Assembly: GCF_026262505.1 (NCBI RefSeq)
Contig: NC_067204.1
Span: 434,001 to 498,000 of the forward strand
DNA from: Trichomonas vaginalis G3
Taxonomy: Eukaryota > Parabasalia > Trichomonadida > Trichomonadidae
Reading direction: 5' to 3'
DNA length: 64,000 bases
Shown here piece after piece: positions 18,634 through 29,240 of this stretch. Below the pieces are notes generated by a model. It made no database searches, was not told the origin of the DNA, and was given only the letters and a program-made list of their open reading frames with translations. Position 1 is the stretch's first letter. Every line of letters starts with the position of its first letter. Position numbers and translations under genes: made by a program.

Positions 18634-19065
18634 TTATGTGTCATAATAGAACCCACTCGTACCAAGCTTTACTTTCTTCCTGACTGAGTTTTGTTGCATC
18701 TTTGCCTTATGTTCACCTAGTATGTTGTAAATTTCCCATGTCCTTTTTGCCTTTGGGCTCTGGTCGCCCATCTCAGGTAACCTATATCCTAGAAAGATTT
18801 TGTCATAGTTTGTATTTGAGTCTTCGCTTATTGTTTGCATGACTCTTTCCTGAGTTTCCGGTTCAAGCTCTTCAAACAGTGCCTGACCATATGGAATAAG
18901 CTCGTTTCCAAATATATGTTTTTGTAGCCATTCTGGTTTTCTTTCCATGTAACCAATAATATCTTTTGTGAATGGGAAAGCTTTTACCCAATGTTCCAGT
19001 CTTGCGTCATTTATTTCTGTAGTTGGTTTTATTTTGTCAAGGAACATGTTTTTCAATACTAACAT
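18634..19065 (-). pseudogene. Unrecognised helical Maverick protein, 143 residues
   Basis: Helical, charged protein (LEHWVKAFPFTKDIIGYMER, QALFEELEPETQERVMQTIS) with a basic C-terminus (RKKVKLGTSGFYYDT). It lies between the capsid gene and the long coiled-coil gene on the same strand. The frame is open, but weak gene-like sequence continues upstream to about 19119, so the start is uncertain. Function unknown. Confidence 0.5.
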
Positions 19066-19138
19066 TTCATTTGGTACTGTCCATTTGAGTTTTCTTAAAT
19101 ATTCATCCTTCTCTGTTCATTGTCTGCAAAGTAAGTTT

Positions 19139-21843
19139 TTATGACATTTTGCAAACTTTCGTTTGCAAGGTCATGTACAATAGGTTCTCTTCCTTCTCTC
19201 TCCCTAACTCTCTTTCTAACTCTTCACAAAATATACCATCTCTATGGTTCTGTGTAGTTCTTTGAGATAAATGTTCTAGAACGTCAGGTGTTATATTTCC
19301 ATCAGCCATGTTCATTTCATACTGGTCCAAAATATCTGCATCTTTCATATCTTTCAATGGCATTAAAGCCGCGCTGAAAATACCAGCTATATCTCGTTCA
19401 CCATTCGCTTCCATTGCGTCTACAACTTCTTGGAATTGTGGTTGTAAGTTTATGAACCACCTATCCGGATTAGCTTTATGACCCCATCTCATTGTAGTTC
19501 CATAGTCTGCAGAAACAAAAGTAGGTTTGTTTCCATATTGGTTAGGTTCTGAATGAACTTTAAACAATGTTTCATTTCTATATGTTTTGTTGAAATTTAA
19601 CCTTTTATTTTCACCGAGTTCATCCAAAGATTGAACGTTATATGCTCGTAAGTAAAAAGGATTGTTGTATTTGCGTACATTTTCTTTCAGTTCTTCCATT
19701 CTTTGCTGAATATTTTCATCTGATGTTGGAGTCTTTTGTATGTCGGCGAACATTTTTCGATATTCTTCTACTATGTCAGCCGAATTTTTCTTAGACTCTT
19801 GGAAAGATTCCATATTCTCCGCATACTCTTGTTGAGGGTCAAGATTTTTCGGCTGTTCCAAATCTTCATCTAGTTTTGTGAAGTTAGTTTCCAAAGGAGG
19901 GACTTGTTCGTTTCCTTCAGGCTCTTCTAGCTGTTGTTGCTGAACTATTTCTTCCATGTCTGGTTGTATCTGAACTTCTTCCTGTGGAGTTTCTTGTACC
20001 TCATCTGGTGGCATTTCATATATTCCGAGACCGTTTTTAACAAGTTCCCTATTTAAGTCATCCGCATTCATAAGCCTTTCTTCTTTCGTTCCGTCTCTAT
20101 TTTTTACGCGTTTCATGAAGATAGTTGAATCATCATTTATCTCTGACATCAAATATCTCGGAGTAAATTCAGTCATGTCATTTGGATGATATGCTATTAA
20201 ATCATATCCCTTAGCGAGCTTGTATTTTCCAGGTTTGAGATTATATCCAATTTGGTGCTGAGCCATAAAGCTAAATAGGTTCGGGTCAGTATTTCCTTCC
20301 TTGAACTTTCTAATAGCTTCTTTATATCTGTCACTAAAGTCAAGAGTATCTGGGTAATCATAATTTTTCTTAAGCATTTTTAAGAATTCTTGGTTTCCTT
20401 GTTCTCTACTTATTTTATGTCCTTGCTCTGTTTGTGCTGGTTGTTGTGCTGGTTGTGGAGGTGGTTGTTGTGCTGGTTGTGGAGGTGGTTGTTGTGTTGG
20501 TTGTTGTACTGGTTGTGGAGGTGGTTGCTGTGTTAGTTGTTGTTTTGGTGCATGCTTGTGTCTGTGTCCATGTGACGATGTAAATGTTTTAGGTAGTCCT
20601 GGTGCAGGTGCTTCTCTTGGAGGGTTTGGTGGTATATAAGTTCCACTAGCTAGTATATAAGTTCCACCAGCTGGTATATAAGTTCCACCAGCTGGCACAT
20701 ATGTTCCATCTGCAGCATAATGTCCTACCTGACTTTTCGTTCTTAAGAAAGCATTTACTAGGTCTTTTTTGGTCTGTTGTAACTCTTTTTCTTGACTTTC
20801 CACAACAGTTGCTCTAACGGAGTCATAGGCACTTTGAACTGCCTGTCTAGTTGCTGCATCTGTTATTTTCGTCATATTTTGTGCTACTTCTCTTAACTCT
20901 TTGTCGAAACCTTCAGACTTCAGTTTCTTTCCAGATGAGAAGTCGTTCACTAGTTTCACCTTACTATGAAGAGCTTCGAAGGCATTCTTAAAGTCGCATT
21001 CATTAAAGCTTCATTTGAACTGTCTTCATCCGCTTGTATTTTTGTCCTTATTGACCCTATAAGTTGGGCTGCTTTAGCGTTGGCTTGGGCATCTAACCGT
21101 CATTATTAGCTTTTATATATTCTGCGCTTTTCATTGCCTTTTGCATGGCTGCGTCGTTATTTTTACTTTCTTGTGCTAAGTTTTCATACTGTACGGTTTG
21201 GTTTTGCAACTGAAAAGTTTTTCTGCCTTACATTTGCTTCAACTTCTTTTTTATACTCATCGCTATCCATATATGTCTTCAGGGCTTTTGTTTTATCTCT
21301 TCATCTTCAGTACTTTATATTGAGTAGTATGGTTTTTCAAATTTATAACATCTTGTTCCATTTTTGCTACTTCTGCTGCTTTTTCTGACACTTTTTTCGC
21401 ATATTCCTCTGTACTTAGTTCTTTCAGTTGTTCTTCTTTCTTCTTTTTCTCTACGTTTAACTCATTGAGTTTCTTGTGTGTCTGTCATATTCTAGTTTCT
21501 TTTCGTTTTCACTTATTTGTTTCTGTATGTCTATGTTTGACTTTTTGACATCTGTTATTTGATTTTTGAGTGAACTCAAATTCATTTGACTTTGAGGGTT
21601 ATAAGCTGTTCCGTCTGCAGCTCCACCATAGCCTGCCATTTTCGCTAAAAGTGCCGCTCTTAAACCTCCACTCTGTGCACCAATAACTCGGTTTAAAAGC
21701 ATAGGGTTGCTTGACATTTGTTGCAACATAGTGGGGTCATTCATCATTTGTTGTTGCAACTGTTGTTGTGGTGTCAGTTTTACTATTGGATGTTTCAATG
21801 CTCCCTTCCTCTTACGTATATTCTTACGTAGCTTACGTGGCAT
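19139..21843 (-). pseudogene. Long coiled-coil and Pro/Gln-repeat protein of the Maverick, broken
   Basis: About 900 residues starting MPRKLRKNIRKRKGALKHP, a strongly basic N-terminus. Then come Gln/Met-rich and coiled-coil regions (KKSNIDIQKQISENEKKLEY), tandem GGTYIPA repeats, a QQPPPQPA repeat block, acidic coils, and a more globular C-terminal third (TFVSADYGTTMRWGHKANP). The basic tip suggests nucleic-acid contact; the rest suggests an internal scaffold. Coiled-coil proteins are known parts of T. vaginalis Mavericks. Fossil, broken. Confidence 0.6.
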
Positions 21844-22113
21844 TTTAAGTGAAGTTAAAAAGCGGTTTTTGTAGTTTAAAACATGCGGCTGTCACTTTTT
21901 TGTTTGCATATCTCTTATATAGTGAAAAACGGTTTTGTCACTTTTAAAAAACGGAGTTGTCTGTCACTTTTTAAAAACGGTTTTGGTTTTTATCACCGGC
22001 TGGTCGGCTGGGGTTCGGTCCTCCTCTTGGGTCTTGGGCAAAATTTCTTAGGGCTAGAAGGCACGAAGTGCCTGGAAGCCCCACTTCCTTTTTTTTTTTT
22101 TTTTTTTTTTTTT
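21844..22113. repeat. Right terminal inverted repeat of Maverick copy 1
   Basis: After the last gene, non-coding sequence with repeated AAAAGTGAC (seen as GTCACTTTT) leads to GGGGCTTCC-type sequence and a 25-base T-run at the very end. In reverse complement it matches the left end of copy 2, which starts with an A-run followed by GGGTGGGGCTTCCAGGC. It contains the perfect hairpin AGGCAC-GAA-GTGCCT at 22059-22073. Confidence 0.75.
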
Positions 22114-22173
22114 ATTCATTACATACATTTAAAAAAACTTGTTAAAAATGAAATTAAAAAATTATGTTTATTA

Positions 22174-23145
22174 TTACGCTGTGAATGTGTCAACAGCGGT
22201 CATGCCTGTATCTCTATCCCATATTTGCCACAACCTTTCTGTATCTGCATTTGTGTATTTCGGTTTCAGCTGATACATTTGATTTGGCGTGTAATTTGTT
22301 CCAGTTAATGGATTAATTGGGAGATCTTCATGCAGTGTGTTATTATTGTACTCCCAAATAAAGGCAGGAATAGCCTGAATACTTTGGCAGCGCTCCAATG
22401 TCGGCTCAGAATCTCTCAATCTTCCCATTTTGGTAGGGAGAATGAGAGTCTGTATGCCGCCATTGGACGCCCAAAGATCAAGTAGATCTTGAAAGGCGCC
22501 CCTATTTTCTGAACCGTTTCGGTCCAGAAACAATAAGGGGCGCCAAATTCAATGAAGGCGGAAGCCGCAAACGTTCGCTGTCGTCGCTGCCAGCATATCT
22601 GGTATTTGTATACACGCTAGGACTTTGCGGCTAAAATCGTCGATTATGCCATAAATATGGCCACGAACACCCCTAAAATAATGAACATCTGCGTGCCAGA
22701 TAAGATTGGGTGAAAGCGCCCAATATCTTACTGCTGTTTCTGGCCCGGCATGCTCTAATCGCGTCTTGGTGAAATGATTTTCTTTGAAGTATCTGCGTAC
22801 TTCTCTATAAGATACATCAATTTGTTGTAATTTCAAACGTTTCCATTGTTTTGTTTGACCACAGGGAAAGGCCCAGTGGTCATGTATCACAGCAAGAGCT
22901 TTGATTTGGTCGTAGGGATTGACCCTACGACCTTTCTTGCCTTTAGGCAATGGATATTCTGTAAGCTAAATTGATTTTGTAAAAAAGATTTTGAAACATC
23001 TAAATATTTTAAATCATTTGATTGGAGGGTTGGGCGATGGGAACATGGGTGCAAGCTTCTTCCCATGTCATTTTACCTTCTTCAATCTGATTGGAAATAC
23101 CAATTAGGTAAATTCGATCGACATACCCTTTGTAAGGATTCATTC
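22174..23145 (-). pseudogene. Relict rve/DDE transposase (integrase-core type)
   Basis: About 320 codons directly outside the Maverick end. It starts MNPYKGYVDRIYLIGISNQI, a helix-turn-helix-like N-terminus with TWEEACTHVPIAQP. It then has KLQQIDVSYREVRRYFKENH, the core segment LIWHADVHYFRGVRGHIYGI with IIDDFSRKVLA, and the end NTLHEDLPINPLTGTNYTPN, which resembles the C-terminal part of IS481/Ginger-like rve transposases. It is unlike the Maverick integrase at 1263-2221. It is not open as one frame and is a dead copy. The exact family is uncertain. Confidence 0.7.
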
Positions 23146-23353
23146 TAATGAAGTACGTTAACAATCAAAATATTCTATAAGTGTCTAGTATGGAATTCAA
23201 AAGAATAAAGAAAATGGTAACGTAAATAAACGTATTATGAAATAATTTATAATTAAAATGAAAAAAAGAAAAAATAATAAGTAAAGTGACTGGAAATGAA
23301 AATGAAAATCAGTGTACAGTTTTATTTTTTTCTCGCTGTGAAACGTATTCGGT
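23146..23353. other. AT-rich stretch with the first part of minisatellite B
   Basis: No gene seen. From about 23311 the sequence (TTATTTTTTTCTCGCTGTGA, then AACGTATTCGGT) matches the end of the 121-bp unit that fills 24664-25330, so the array was split here by the element at 23354. Confidence 0.6.
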
Positions 23354-24663
23354 GAGTGGGGGACAAACTCGCCATTGTCACTTTTCATTAACCTTAAACT
23401 TGTAATTTTCATTATTTTTAATTAACCTTATTTCTTTCCCAATTCTGATTTATTTTATTCACTTACTATTAAAAGTCACATTTTAATAAAATATAATAAT
23501 TTATTATAGCATTTTTACTATACTGTAATAAAAAATTAATTATAATAAATTAAATGTTTATTAAATCAAATGTTTTCTTTGCAAAATATTTTTAATGTTG
23601 AGTAAACAATGTTGGGATCAAGTGTATCATTTTCAGACCTTTCTGAACAGCTTCAAGCATACTGATGCATTCGACTTTTTTAAATTGTGTCATTTCTTCG
23701 AAATCTCTTGTGACTTTTTTGATAACTTTAACACTTCTCTCTGAATCCAGACCTTTAATTTGCAACTTAATCAGGAATGAAGGAACAACACTGGAATATA
23801 ACTCGATGACAAGTTCATCGAGTCGAAGATTTGGTTGTACACCACTTGTATGTGCCGGATACCATTGTGTCAAATTTTTTCTGAAATTAACTTTAAAAGT
23901 ACTAAGTAAGATCATGAGATATAGCAATATATGTTTAAACCAACTTATATTTTGGTTGTACACCACTTGTATGTGCCGGATACCATTGTGTCAAATTTTT
24001 TCTGAAATTAACTTTAAAAGTACTAAGTAAGATCATGAGATATAGCAATATATGTTTAAACCAACTTATATTTTGGTTGTACACCACTTGTATGTGCCGG
24101 ATACCATTGTGTCAAATTTTTTCTGAAATTAACTTTAAAAGTACTAAGTAAGATCATGAGATATAGCAATATATGTTTAAACCAACTTATATTTTGGTTG
24201 TACACCACTTGTATGTGCCGGATACCATTGTGTCAAATTTTTTCTGAAATTAACTTTAAAAGTACTAAGTAAGATCATGAGATATAGCAATATATGTTTA
24301 AACCAACTTATATTTTGGTTGTACACCACTTGTATGTGCCGGATACCATTGTGTCAAATTTTTTCTGAAATTAACTTTAAAAGTACTAAGTAAGATCATG
24401 AGATATAGCAATATATGTTTAAACTAACTTATATTTTGGTTGTACACCACTTGTATGTGCCGGATACCATTGTGTCAAATTTTTCTGAAATTAACTTTAA
24501 AAGTACTAAGTAAGATCATTTATTTTTGCATAATATAATGCCAATATGGTTTCTTTTGATTTTATTTCATTTATAAGCAAATCAGATTTACCCAAAAACT
24601 CCACTCCATAAGCGTTCATTTGCTAAATTAAAAAGTGACAATGGGCTAGTCTGTCCCTTTCTC
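23354..24663. mobile_element. Non-autonomous MULE-like element, copy A
   Basis: Ends are inverted repeats of about 35 bp: GAGTGGGGGACAAACTCG on the left, and on the right the reverse of GAGAAAGGGACAGACTAG, both followed inward by CCCATTGTCACTTTTT or near it. It is flanked by a 10-bp duplication. A second copy lies at 33072-33889. Inside, on the minus strand, a frame of about 120 residues (LDELVIELYSSVVPSFLIKL, RSVKVIKKVTRDFEEMTQF) is kept in both copies, but there is no transposase. Copy A is 492 bp longer, almost all of it from four additional 121-bp repeats. Confidence 0.85.
23831..24520. repeat. Minisatellite A, 121-bp unit, six copies (last partial)
   Basis: Units start TTGGTTGTACACCACTTGTA at 23831, 23952, 24073, 24194, 24315 and 24436, each exactly 121 bp apart and almost identical. 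The array lies inside the MULE-like element. The copy at 33072 has only two units. Since 121 is not a multiple of three, growth changes any reading frame through it. Confidence 0.95.
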
Positions 24664-25330
24664 CGTATTCGGTCATTTTTTTAAAAAATTAATTTTTTGT
24701 TAGAGATAAGAGCTAAAACTCGGTAAACAACTTCTTTATGTCTAGAAAATTCTATCTTGCCTTTTATTTTTTTCTCGCTGTGAAACGTATTCGGTCATTT
24801 TTTTAAAAATTAATTTTTTGTTAGAGATAAGAGCTAAAACTCGGTAAACAACTTCTTTAATGTCTAGAAAATTCTATCTTGCCTTTTATTTTTTTCTCGC
24901 TGTGAAACGTATTCGGTCATTTTTTTAAAAATTAATTTTTTGTTAGAGATAAGAGCTAAAACTCGGTAAACAACTTCTTTATGTCTAGAAAATTCTATCT
25001 TGCCTTTTATTTTTTTCTCGCTGTGAAACGTATTCGGTCATTTTTTTAAAAATTAATTTTTTGTTAGAGATAAGAGCTAAAACTCGGTAAACAACTTCTT
25101 TATGTCTAGAAAATTCTACCTTGCCTTTTATTTTTTTCTCGCTGTGAAACGTATTCGGTCATTTTTTTAAAAATTAATTTTTTGTTAGAGATAAGAGCTA
25201 AAACTCGGTAAACAACTTCTTTATGTCTAGAAAATTCTATCTTGCCTTTTATTTTTTTCTCGCTGTGAAACGTATTCGGTCATTTTTTTAAAAATTAATT
25301 TTTTGTTAGAGATAAGAGCTAAAACTTTGC
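24664..25330. repeat. Minisatellite B, 121-122-bp unit, six copies
   Basis: Units start CGTATTCGGTCATTTTTTTA at 24664, 24786, 24908, 25029, 25150 and 25271, spaced 122, 122, 121, 121 and 121 bp. The last one drifts after about 60 bp. A further part lies left of the inserted element, at 23311-23353. The sequence is unrelated to minisatellite A despite the same length. Confidence 0.93.
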
Positions 25331-27030
25331 AGACAACTCCCCATGTCTAGCAAATTTAACATTCGTCTCCCATTTTTATATATTTGGTTTAGAATGTTCG
25401 AAAATGCGTAATATGGTCATTAATATTAATTGAAAAGAACCTTGAATTAATTCAATCTGATCTCACAAAATATTTTAAATTACAAACTTTGTAGTTTGAA
25501 TAGATAATTAGTATTAAACTCAAATAACTAGTTTATTTTTTGAATAAAAATTATTTGAATTTATTCAATTTGTGAATTTTCCTTCAGAAATCAAGTTTAA
25601 ATATCTTATTTGCCATATAATTATAAATACAATGAAACATATTCGAAATTGAAAAGAATGACTTTTTCTGTTCTTTCAATCATTCAATTTGAATTTTGCA
25701 ATATTGGATTTCTCATTGAATAGCTATTAAAAACAACAAGCAATTTAACTTACATTCAAATTTATTTGTGTTATATTCAATCTTCTCAAAACTTATAATT
25801 TTCGGCTATAGCATGATTCTATGCTATATAATATAATAAACCTATAATAGTATCATTCTTTCAATTATTTGAAGAGAAAACCGAAAAAATCTATTTTCGG
25901 TCTATAACATCAATATTCAAAAACATAATTAACACATTCTACTATTTAAAAATAATATTGTTCAATAATGCATTAATGCATTTTGTTTTCTGAATTAATT
26001 CAAAATAATTCTTAGCACTATACTTTCCCATATGCTTTTCTAACTAACAACTTCAAATTTAACCAATTCTAAACGATGCAAAATTGAATACCATTCATTT
26101 ATCGATTTGCTAAAAATATGGGGTTATCTTCTGCTTATGGGCATTGTATGATGATCTCATGCAGATAATTGACCGTACAACTAAAACACTTTACCTCAAT
26201 CAGCTTTAGAATTATCTTCGAAAAAAGTTTTCCCATTTCTAAAAAATCATTGTCACGAATATTACTCTCGTAATCTCATAATTTTTTTGAGCAGCCATTT
26301 TTAATTCAAAATTGTGCTCTCATAAAAATCTTCTCAATGTGATAATTTTTTTGATTCTGCCTTTATCTTTAAAATGATGGGCGCTCACATTTAATCACAA
26401 GCACCAATACATGCTGCATCAGCCTCAGTTTTTCACTAATTCAGTATTCTTTTTCAGTTTTTTTTAATAATTGATATTTAATTACAAATATAATACATAA
26501 ATAGATGGGTTATTTCATGTGAGATAAATATATAATGATGTCTTCAAGAAAAGGTTCATTTAACGACATTAATATTGAGTTTTATTGTTTTTATTAAAGA
26601 GTGATAGTATTTCTAATTTATATAAGCCACATGCAAACACATCTAAATCACATTCTCATTTTGATATTGAACGAATAATCAAAAAAATTAGGCTCTTGAA
26701 CTCCAAATGATGTATTTTTGACAGAATGCTAGTATTCATATATAGACTTGATATATGTTTGAAATATTAAAAATCTTGAAAATTGAAATCAATATTCTTA
26801 TTTATTCATCCATTTTATAATCAATATAATACATCAAACATATTATAATTTATTGCTATGTAGGGAAAATTACAATGAATTGAGAAATTCAAAAGATATC
26901 CAATGAATTAAATGGATAAACTTGAGCACAACTGAACAATAAATAGTATATAGATTACAAATTAAACATTATTTCTCAAATATTCCTAGTTTTTTCATAC
27001 TTTCACCCAAAAATTATCGTCATGGACCTT
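25331..27030. other. AT-rich intergenic region without recognised features
   Basis: About 1.7 kb of very AT-rich DNA with many short stops in all frames. I see no gene, RNA gene or clear repeat. The last bases hold the upstream region of the L27 gene. Confidence 0.6.
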
Positions 27031-27036
27031 CCTTTT
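27031..27036 (+). promoter_or_regulatory. CCTTTT motif at the likely L27 transcription start
   Basis: CCTTTT lies 5-10 bases before ATG 27041 and resembles the M5 (CCTTT) core-promoter motif described for T. vaginalis, which replaces the initiator in some genes. If transcription starts here, the out-of-frame ATG at 27022 is not transcribed. A TCATA initiator-like site at 26995 is the alternative. Confidence 0.45.
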
Positions 27037-27040
27037 GCGA

Positions 27041-27460
27041 ATGTCTCTTCTCCAAGCAGGTCGCTTCGTTGTTATGCTCCAGGGTCGCCATGCCGGCAAG
27101 AAGGCTGTCGTCCTTGCTGCTTACCCAGAAGGCACAGAGGACCGCAAGTTCCCATACGCCATCGTTATGGGCATTGAAAAGTATCCAAAGAAGGTCACAA
27201 AGGACATGCCAACAGAGGTTCTTGTCAAGAAGACACAAGTTAAGCTCTTCGTTAAGGCCGTCAACTTCAACCACGTAATGCTTACACGCCACAACGTTAA
27301 GGATGAAGACTTCTTCAAGAAGATCTCCGTCGAAAAGGTTGTCGCTGCTCTTAAGGATGCTCCAGCTAAGAAGGCCCTCCTTACAGAATACGCCGCCGTC
27401 CTTCGCCAGAAGTACCTCAACAACAAGATGGCATGGTTCTTCAAGCCACTCCAATTCTAA
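27041..27460 (+). CDS. RPL27: 60S ribosomal protein L27 (eL27)
   Basis: 139 residues, the usual eL27 length. The N-terminal KOW segment is GRFVVMLQGRHAGKKAVVLA. The family's YPKKVT follows (yeast/human: YPRKVT), then KLFVKAVNFNHVMLTRHNV, and the typical end is NKMAWFFKPLQF. It is a structural component of the large ribosomal subunit. I choose ATG 27041; there is no in-frame ATG upstream, and the ATG at 27022 is out of frame. Codon use is C/G-ending (GCC, AAG, CTT, ATC) in contrast to the AT-rich flanks, as expected for a highly expressed Trichomonas gene. No intron is needed. Confidence 0.96.
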   Translation: MSLLQAGRFVVMLQGRHAGKKAVVLAAYPEGTEDRKFPYAIVMGIEKYPKKVTKDMPTEVLVKKTQVKLFVKAVNFNHVMLTRHNVKDEDFFKKISVEKVVAALKDAPAKKALLTEYAAVLRQKYLNNKMAWFFKPLQF

Positions 27461-27931
27461 ACTATTAGAAGAATGCTAAAGAATATACCTTATATACTGC
27501 AAATTATCAAGCTTTTTCACAATGATTTGATAATACATTTCTGTTATTTGCGGAAACATAATGATTTAATGCAATAATTATCATCATTAGTACACAAATT
27601 TCGATATTTATTAACCTTTTATGCTAATAATTTTGTATTCATTAATTTAGGTGATGCAGATAGGTTTCAGTTAGAAATGTTTTATAACATCATGAATATT
27701 TTAAGTATTTATCACTGCTATTTCATATTCTTTAATTTCAGAAAATTTCTTGAATAGCAAATGGTTTCCTTTTCACAATCATATTGCATTAAGATAGAAA
27801 TCTGGTGAAATTAAAAATAACTTCAGAATTAAAACATAATCTTTAAACTAAAAATGATATATATAATAGAATGCATATTGAAAAATTTATGCATAAATAT
27901 GAAACCATTAGGATATATAGTTAAATTGCAT
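27461..27931. other. AT-rich intergenic region
   Basis: Tail-to-tail space between L27 and the glycine-rich gene. No gene or repeat seen. Confidence 0.6.
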
Positions 27932-29197
27932 TCAATTGTTTCTATTCTTTTGTATTCTTCGCGAAAAACTCTGAATTTCCATAAGATTTCTATATGATTC
28001 TGTTTTGAGTATTGTGCAATTCCCACTTTTATTAATTCGAAAGCTTGAAGATCTACATGCTGTGCATTCGTATTTTGATGAACAGTTCAAACAATTCATA
28101 CTACATTCATAGCATATAAATGAATGGTTAAAGTAATGAGATGGACATTCCTTTTCCTCACAATTGTTATTATACAAAACAAATGGATTATTGCATGCAT
28201 CACAAACAGAAGGTTTAGATGAGCAACTATTGCAATTTGAAACTGAACATGCAGCGCAAACTCGATTTATCTTGTCCTGATAGAATCCTTCATCACATGA
28301 TGATACGCATTCATTTCCTTTCATGAAGAAACCTTGCACACATTTGTTGCATGTTGAGCTATCACTACAATTTTCACAGTGTGCAGGACAATCAAAACAT
28401 TCGGTTCCGACTTGATATGTGGAAATTGGGCATGATTGATAATCGCATCTATTCATATATTTAACATGTGAAGAATCACATGTATTACATGTTGATCCAT
28501 CGTCACAATCCACACAATTAGATATACATAAGTAATCATAAGTTATCTGGACAGATCCATTTCCGAAATTTGGTTTATTTTGACCATTGTATATCTCTTC
28601 AAGAATGAATGCACCTGATGGAGTTATACAGGATGTCCCACTAGCTCCTACGGATGTAATAGAAGTGCCATCATTGCCACCCATACCACCTAAACATCCA
28701 GCACCACCACCTGATCCATCAATTGCTTTACCGCCATAATTGGAATTCATCAAAAAAGTAGTATCTGATTTCTCTATAAATATATTTTTTCTTGATTTTT
28801 TCAAAAAGTAGGTATTGTTTCCGCCACCTGGAGCACCACGATACTGATCATTTGAACCAGATCCTCCTGCAGCAACTATAATTAGGTTTCCACTTAAAAT
28901 TGCTCTGCTTGACCCTCCTCCACCGCAATTTGTTTTATCACTTGCATCTCCACCATCAGGTAGGCCTCCAAAAGTACCTTGACCTTGCATTCCTGCTTGT
29001 ATTGTGTAGGTAATTGTATTTGTAACTTTAAATTGAACTCTGGCGTATGCCCCTGGGCCGCCACGATATGTTTCTGAATACGTCCCTCCTTGGGCCCCAA
29101 AACACTCAATTTCGTATTTCCCTGGGCTTAATAATCCACTCTTTGATGAATCGTTTGTGTAATTTAATAGCAAATAACTGTACCCCAGAAATAGCAT
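27932..29197 (-). CDS. ALK/LTK-type glycine-rich plus cysteine-rich repeat protein
   Basis: 421 residues. Residues about 25-220 form a Gly-rich domain of the type in PF12810: GKYEIECFGAQGG, GGPGAYARVQFKV, GGGGSSRAILSGNLIIVAAG, and a closing FGNGSVQITYDYL. Residues about 225-395 contain repeats with CxxC and CxxCxxxxxCxxC spacing (CSDSSTCNKCVQGFF, CSSKPSVCDACNNPF), like furin/EGF-type modules of Trichomonas surface proteins. Such proteins usually end in a transmembrane helix; none is visible here, so the 3' end may be lost or the protein secreted. There is no clear signal peptide (MLFLGYSYLLL is weak). A TCATT initiator lies 28 bases before the ATG. Confidence 0.75.
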   Translation of the reverse strand: MLFLGYSYLLLNYTNDSSKSGLLSPGKYEIECFGAQGGTYSETYRGGPGAYARVQFKVTNTITYTIQAGMQGQGTFGGLPDGGDASDKTNCGGGGSSRAILSGNLIIVAAGGSGSNDQYRGAPGGGNNTYFLKKSRKNIFIEKSDTTFLMNSNYGGKAIDGSGGGAGCLGGMGGNDGTSITSVGASGTSCITPSGAFILEEIYNGQNKPNFGNGSVQITYDYLCISNCVDCDDGSTCNTCDSSHVKYMNRCDYQSCPISTYQVGTECFDCPAHCENCSDSSTCNKCVQGFFMKGNECVSSCDEGFYQDKINRVCAACSVSNCNSCSSKPSVCDACNNPFVLYNNNCEEKECPSHYFNHSFICYECSMNCLNCSSKYECTACRSSSFRINKSGNCTILKTESYRNLMEIQSFSRRIQKNRNN

Positions 29198-29220
29198 AAT
29201 TTCATGAATTGAATACTAAT

Positions 29221-29227
29221 TCAATGA
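29221..29227 (-). promoter_or_regulatory. Candidate initiator TCATTGA
   Basis: On the minus strand, TCATTGA fits the T. vaginalis initiator TCA(C/T)(T/A). The A lies 28 bases before ATG 29197 and only 16 bases from the edge of the transposon at 29241. Confidence 0.5.
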
Positions 29228-29240
29228 CATTTGAAATTTA

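Larger units (their letters stand above)
1..22113. mobile_element. Maverick/Polinton (TvMav-type), copy 1, right-hand part
   Basis: Recognised from its set of parts: protein-primed family-B DNA polymerase, retroviral-type integrase, A32/FtsK-like packaging ATPase, superfamily-3 helicase, major capsid and candidate penton proteins, and a terminal inverted repeat (TIR) ending in a T-run. Such giant self-synthesising elements are known to be abundant in T. vaginalis. The left end lies outside the window. By alignment with copy 2, window base 1 matches about base 58914, which is 3.1 kb from that copy's end, so the full element would be about 25 kb. It is a fossil with roughly two dozen breaks. 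Several long frames remain open, so it is probably young. All parts run in the same order as in copy 2. Confidence 0.93.
23344..24673. repeat. 10-bp target-site duplication CGTATTCGGT
   Basis: CGTATTCGGT at 23344-23353 and again at 24664-24673, directly flanking the element 23354-24663. A 9-10-bp duplication is typical of Mutator-like insertion. Confidence 0.8.

Noticed and set aside
22174-23145. Relict transposase as the integrase of Maverick copy 1
   Set aside because: Its sequence is unlike the integrase at 1263-2221, and it lies outside the terminal repeat.
25331-27030. tRNA or other RNA genes in the long AT-rich gaps
   Set aside because: No cloverleaf-like GC stems or box A/B pattern could be seen by eye.
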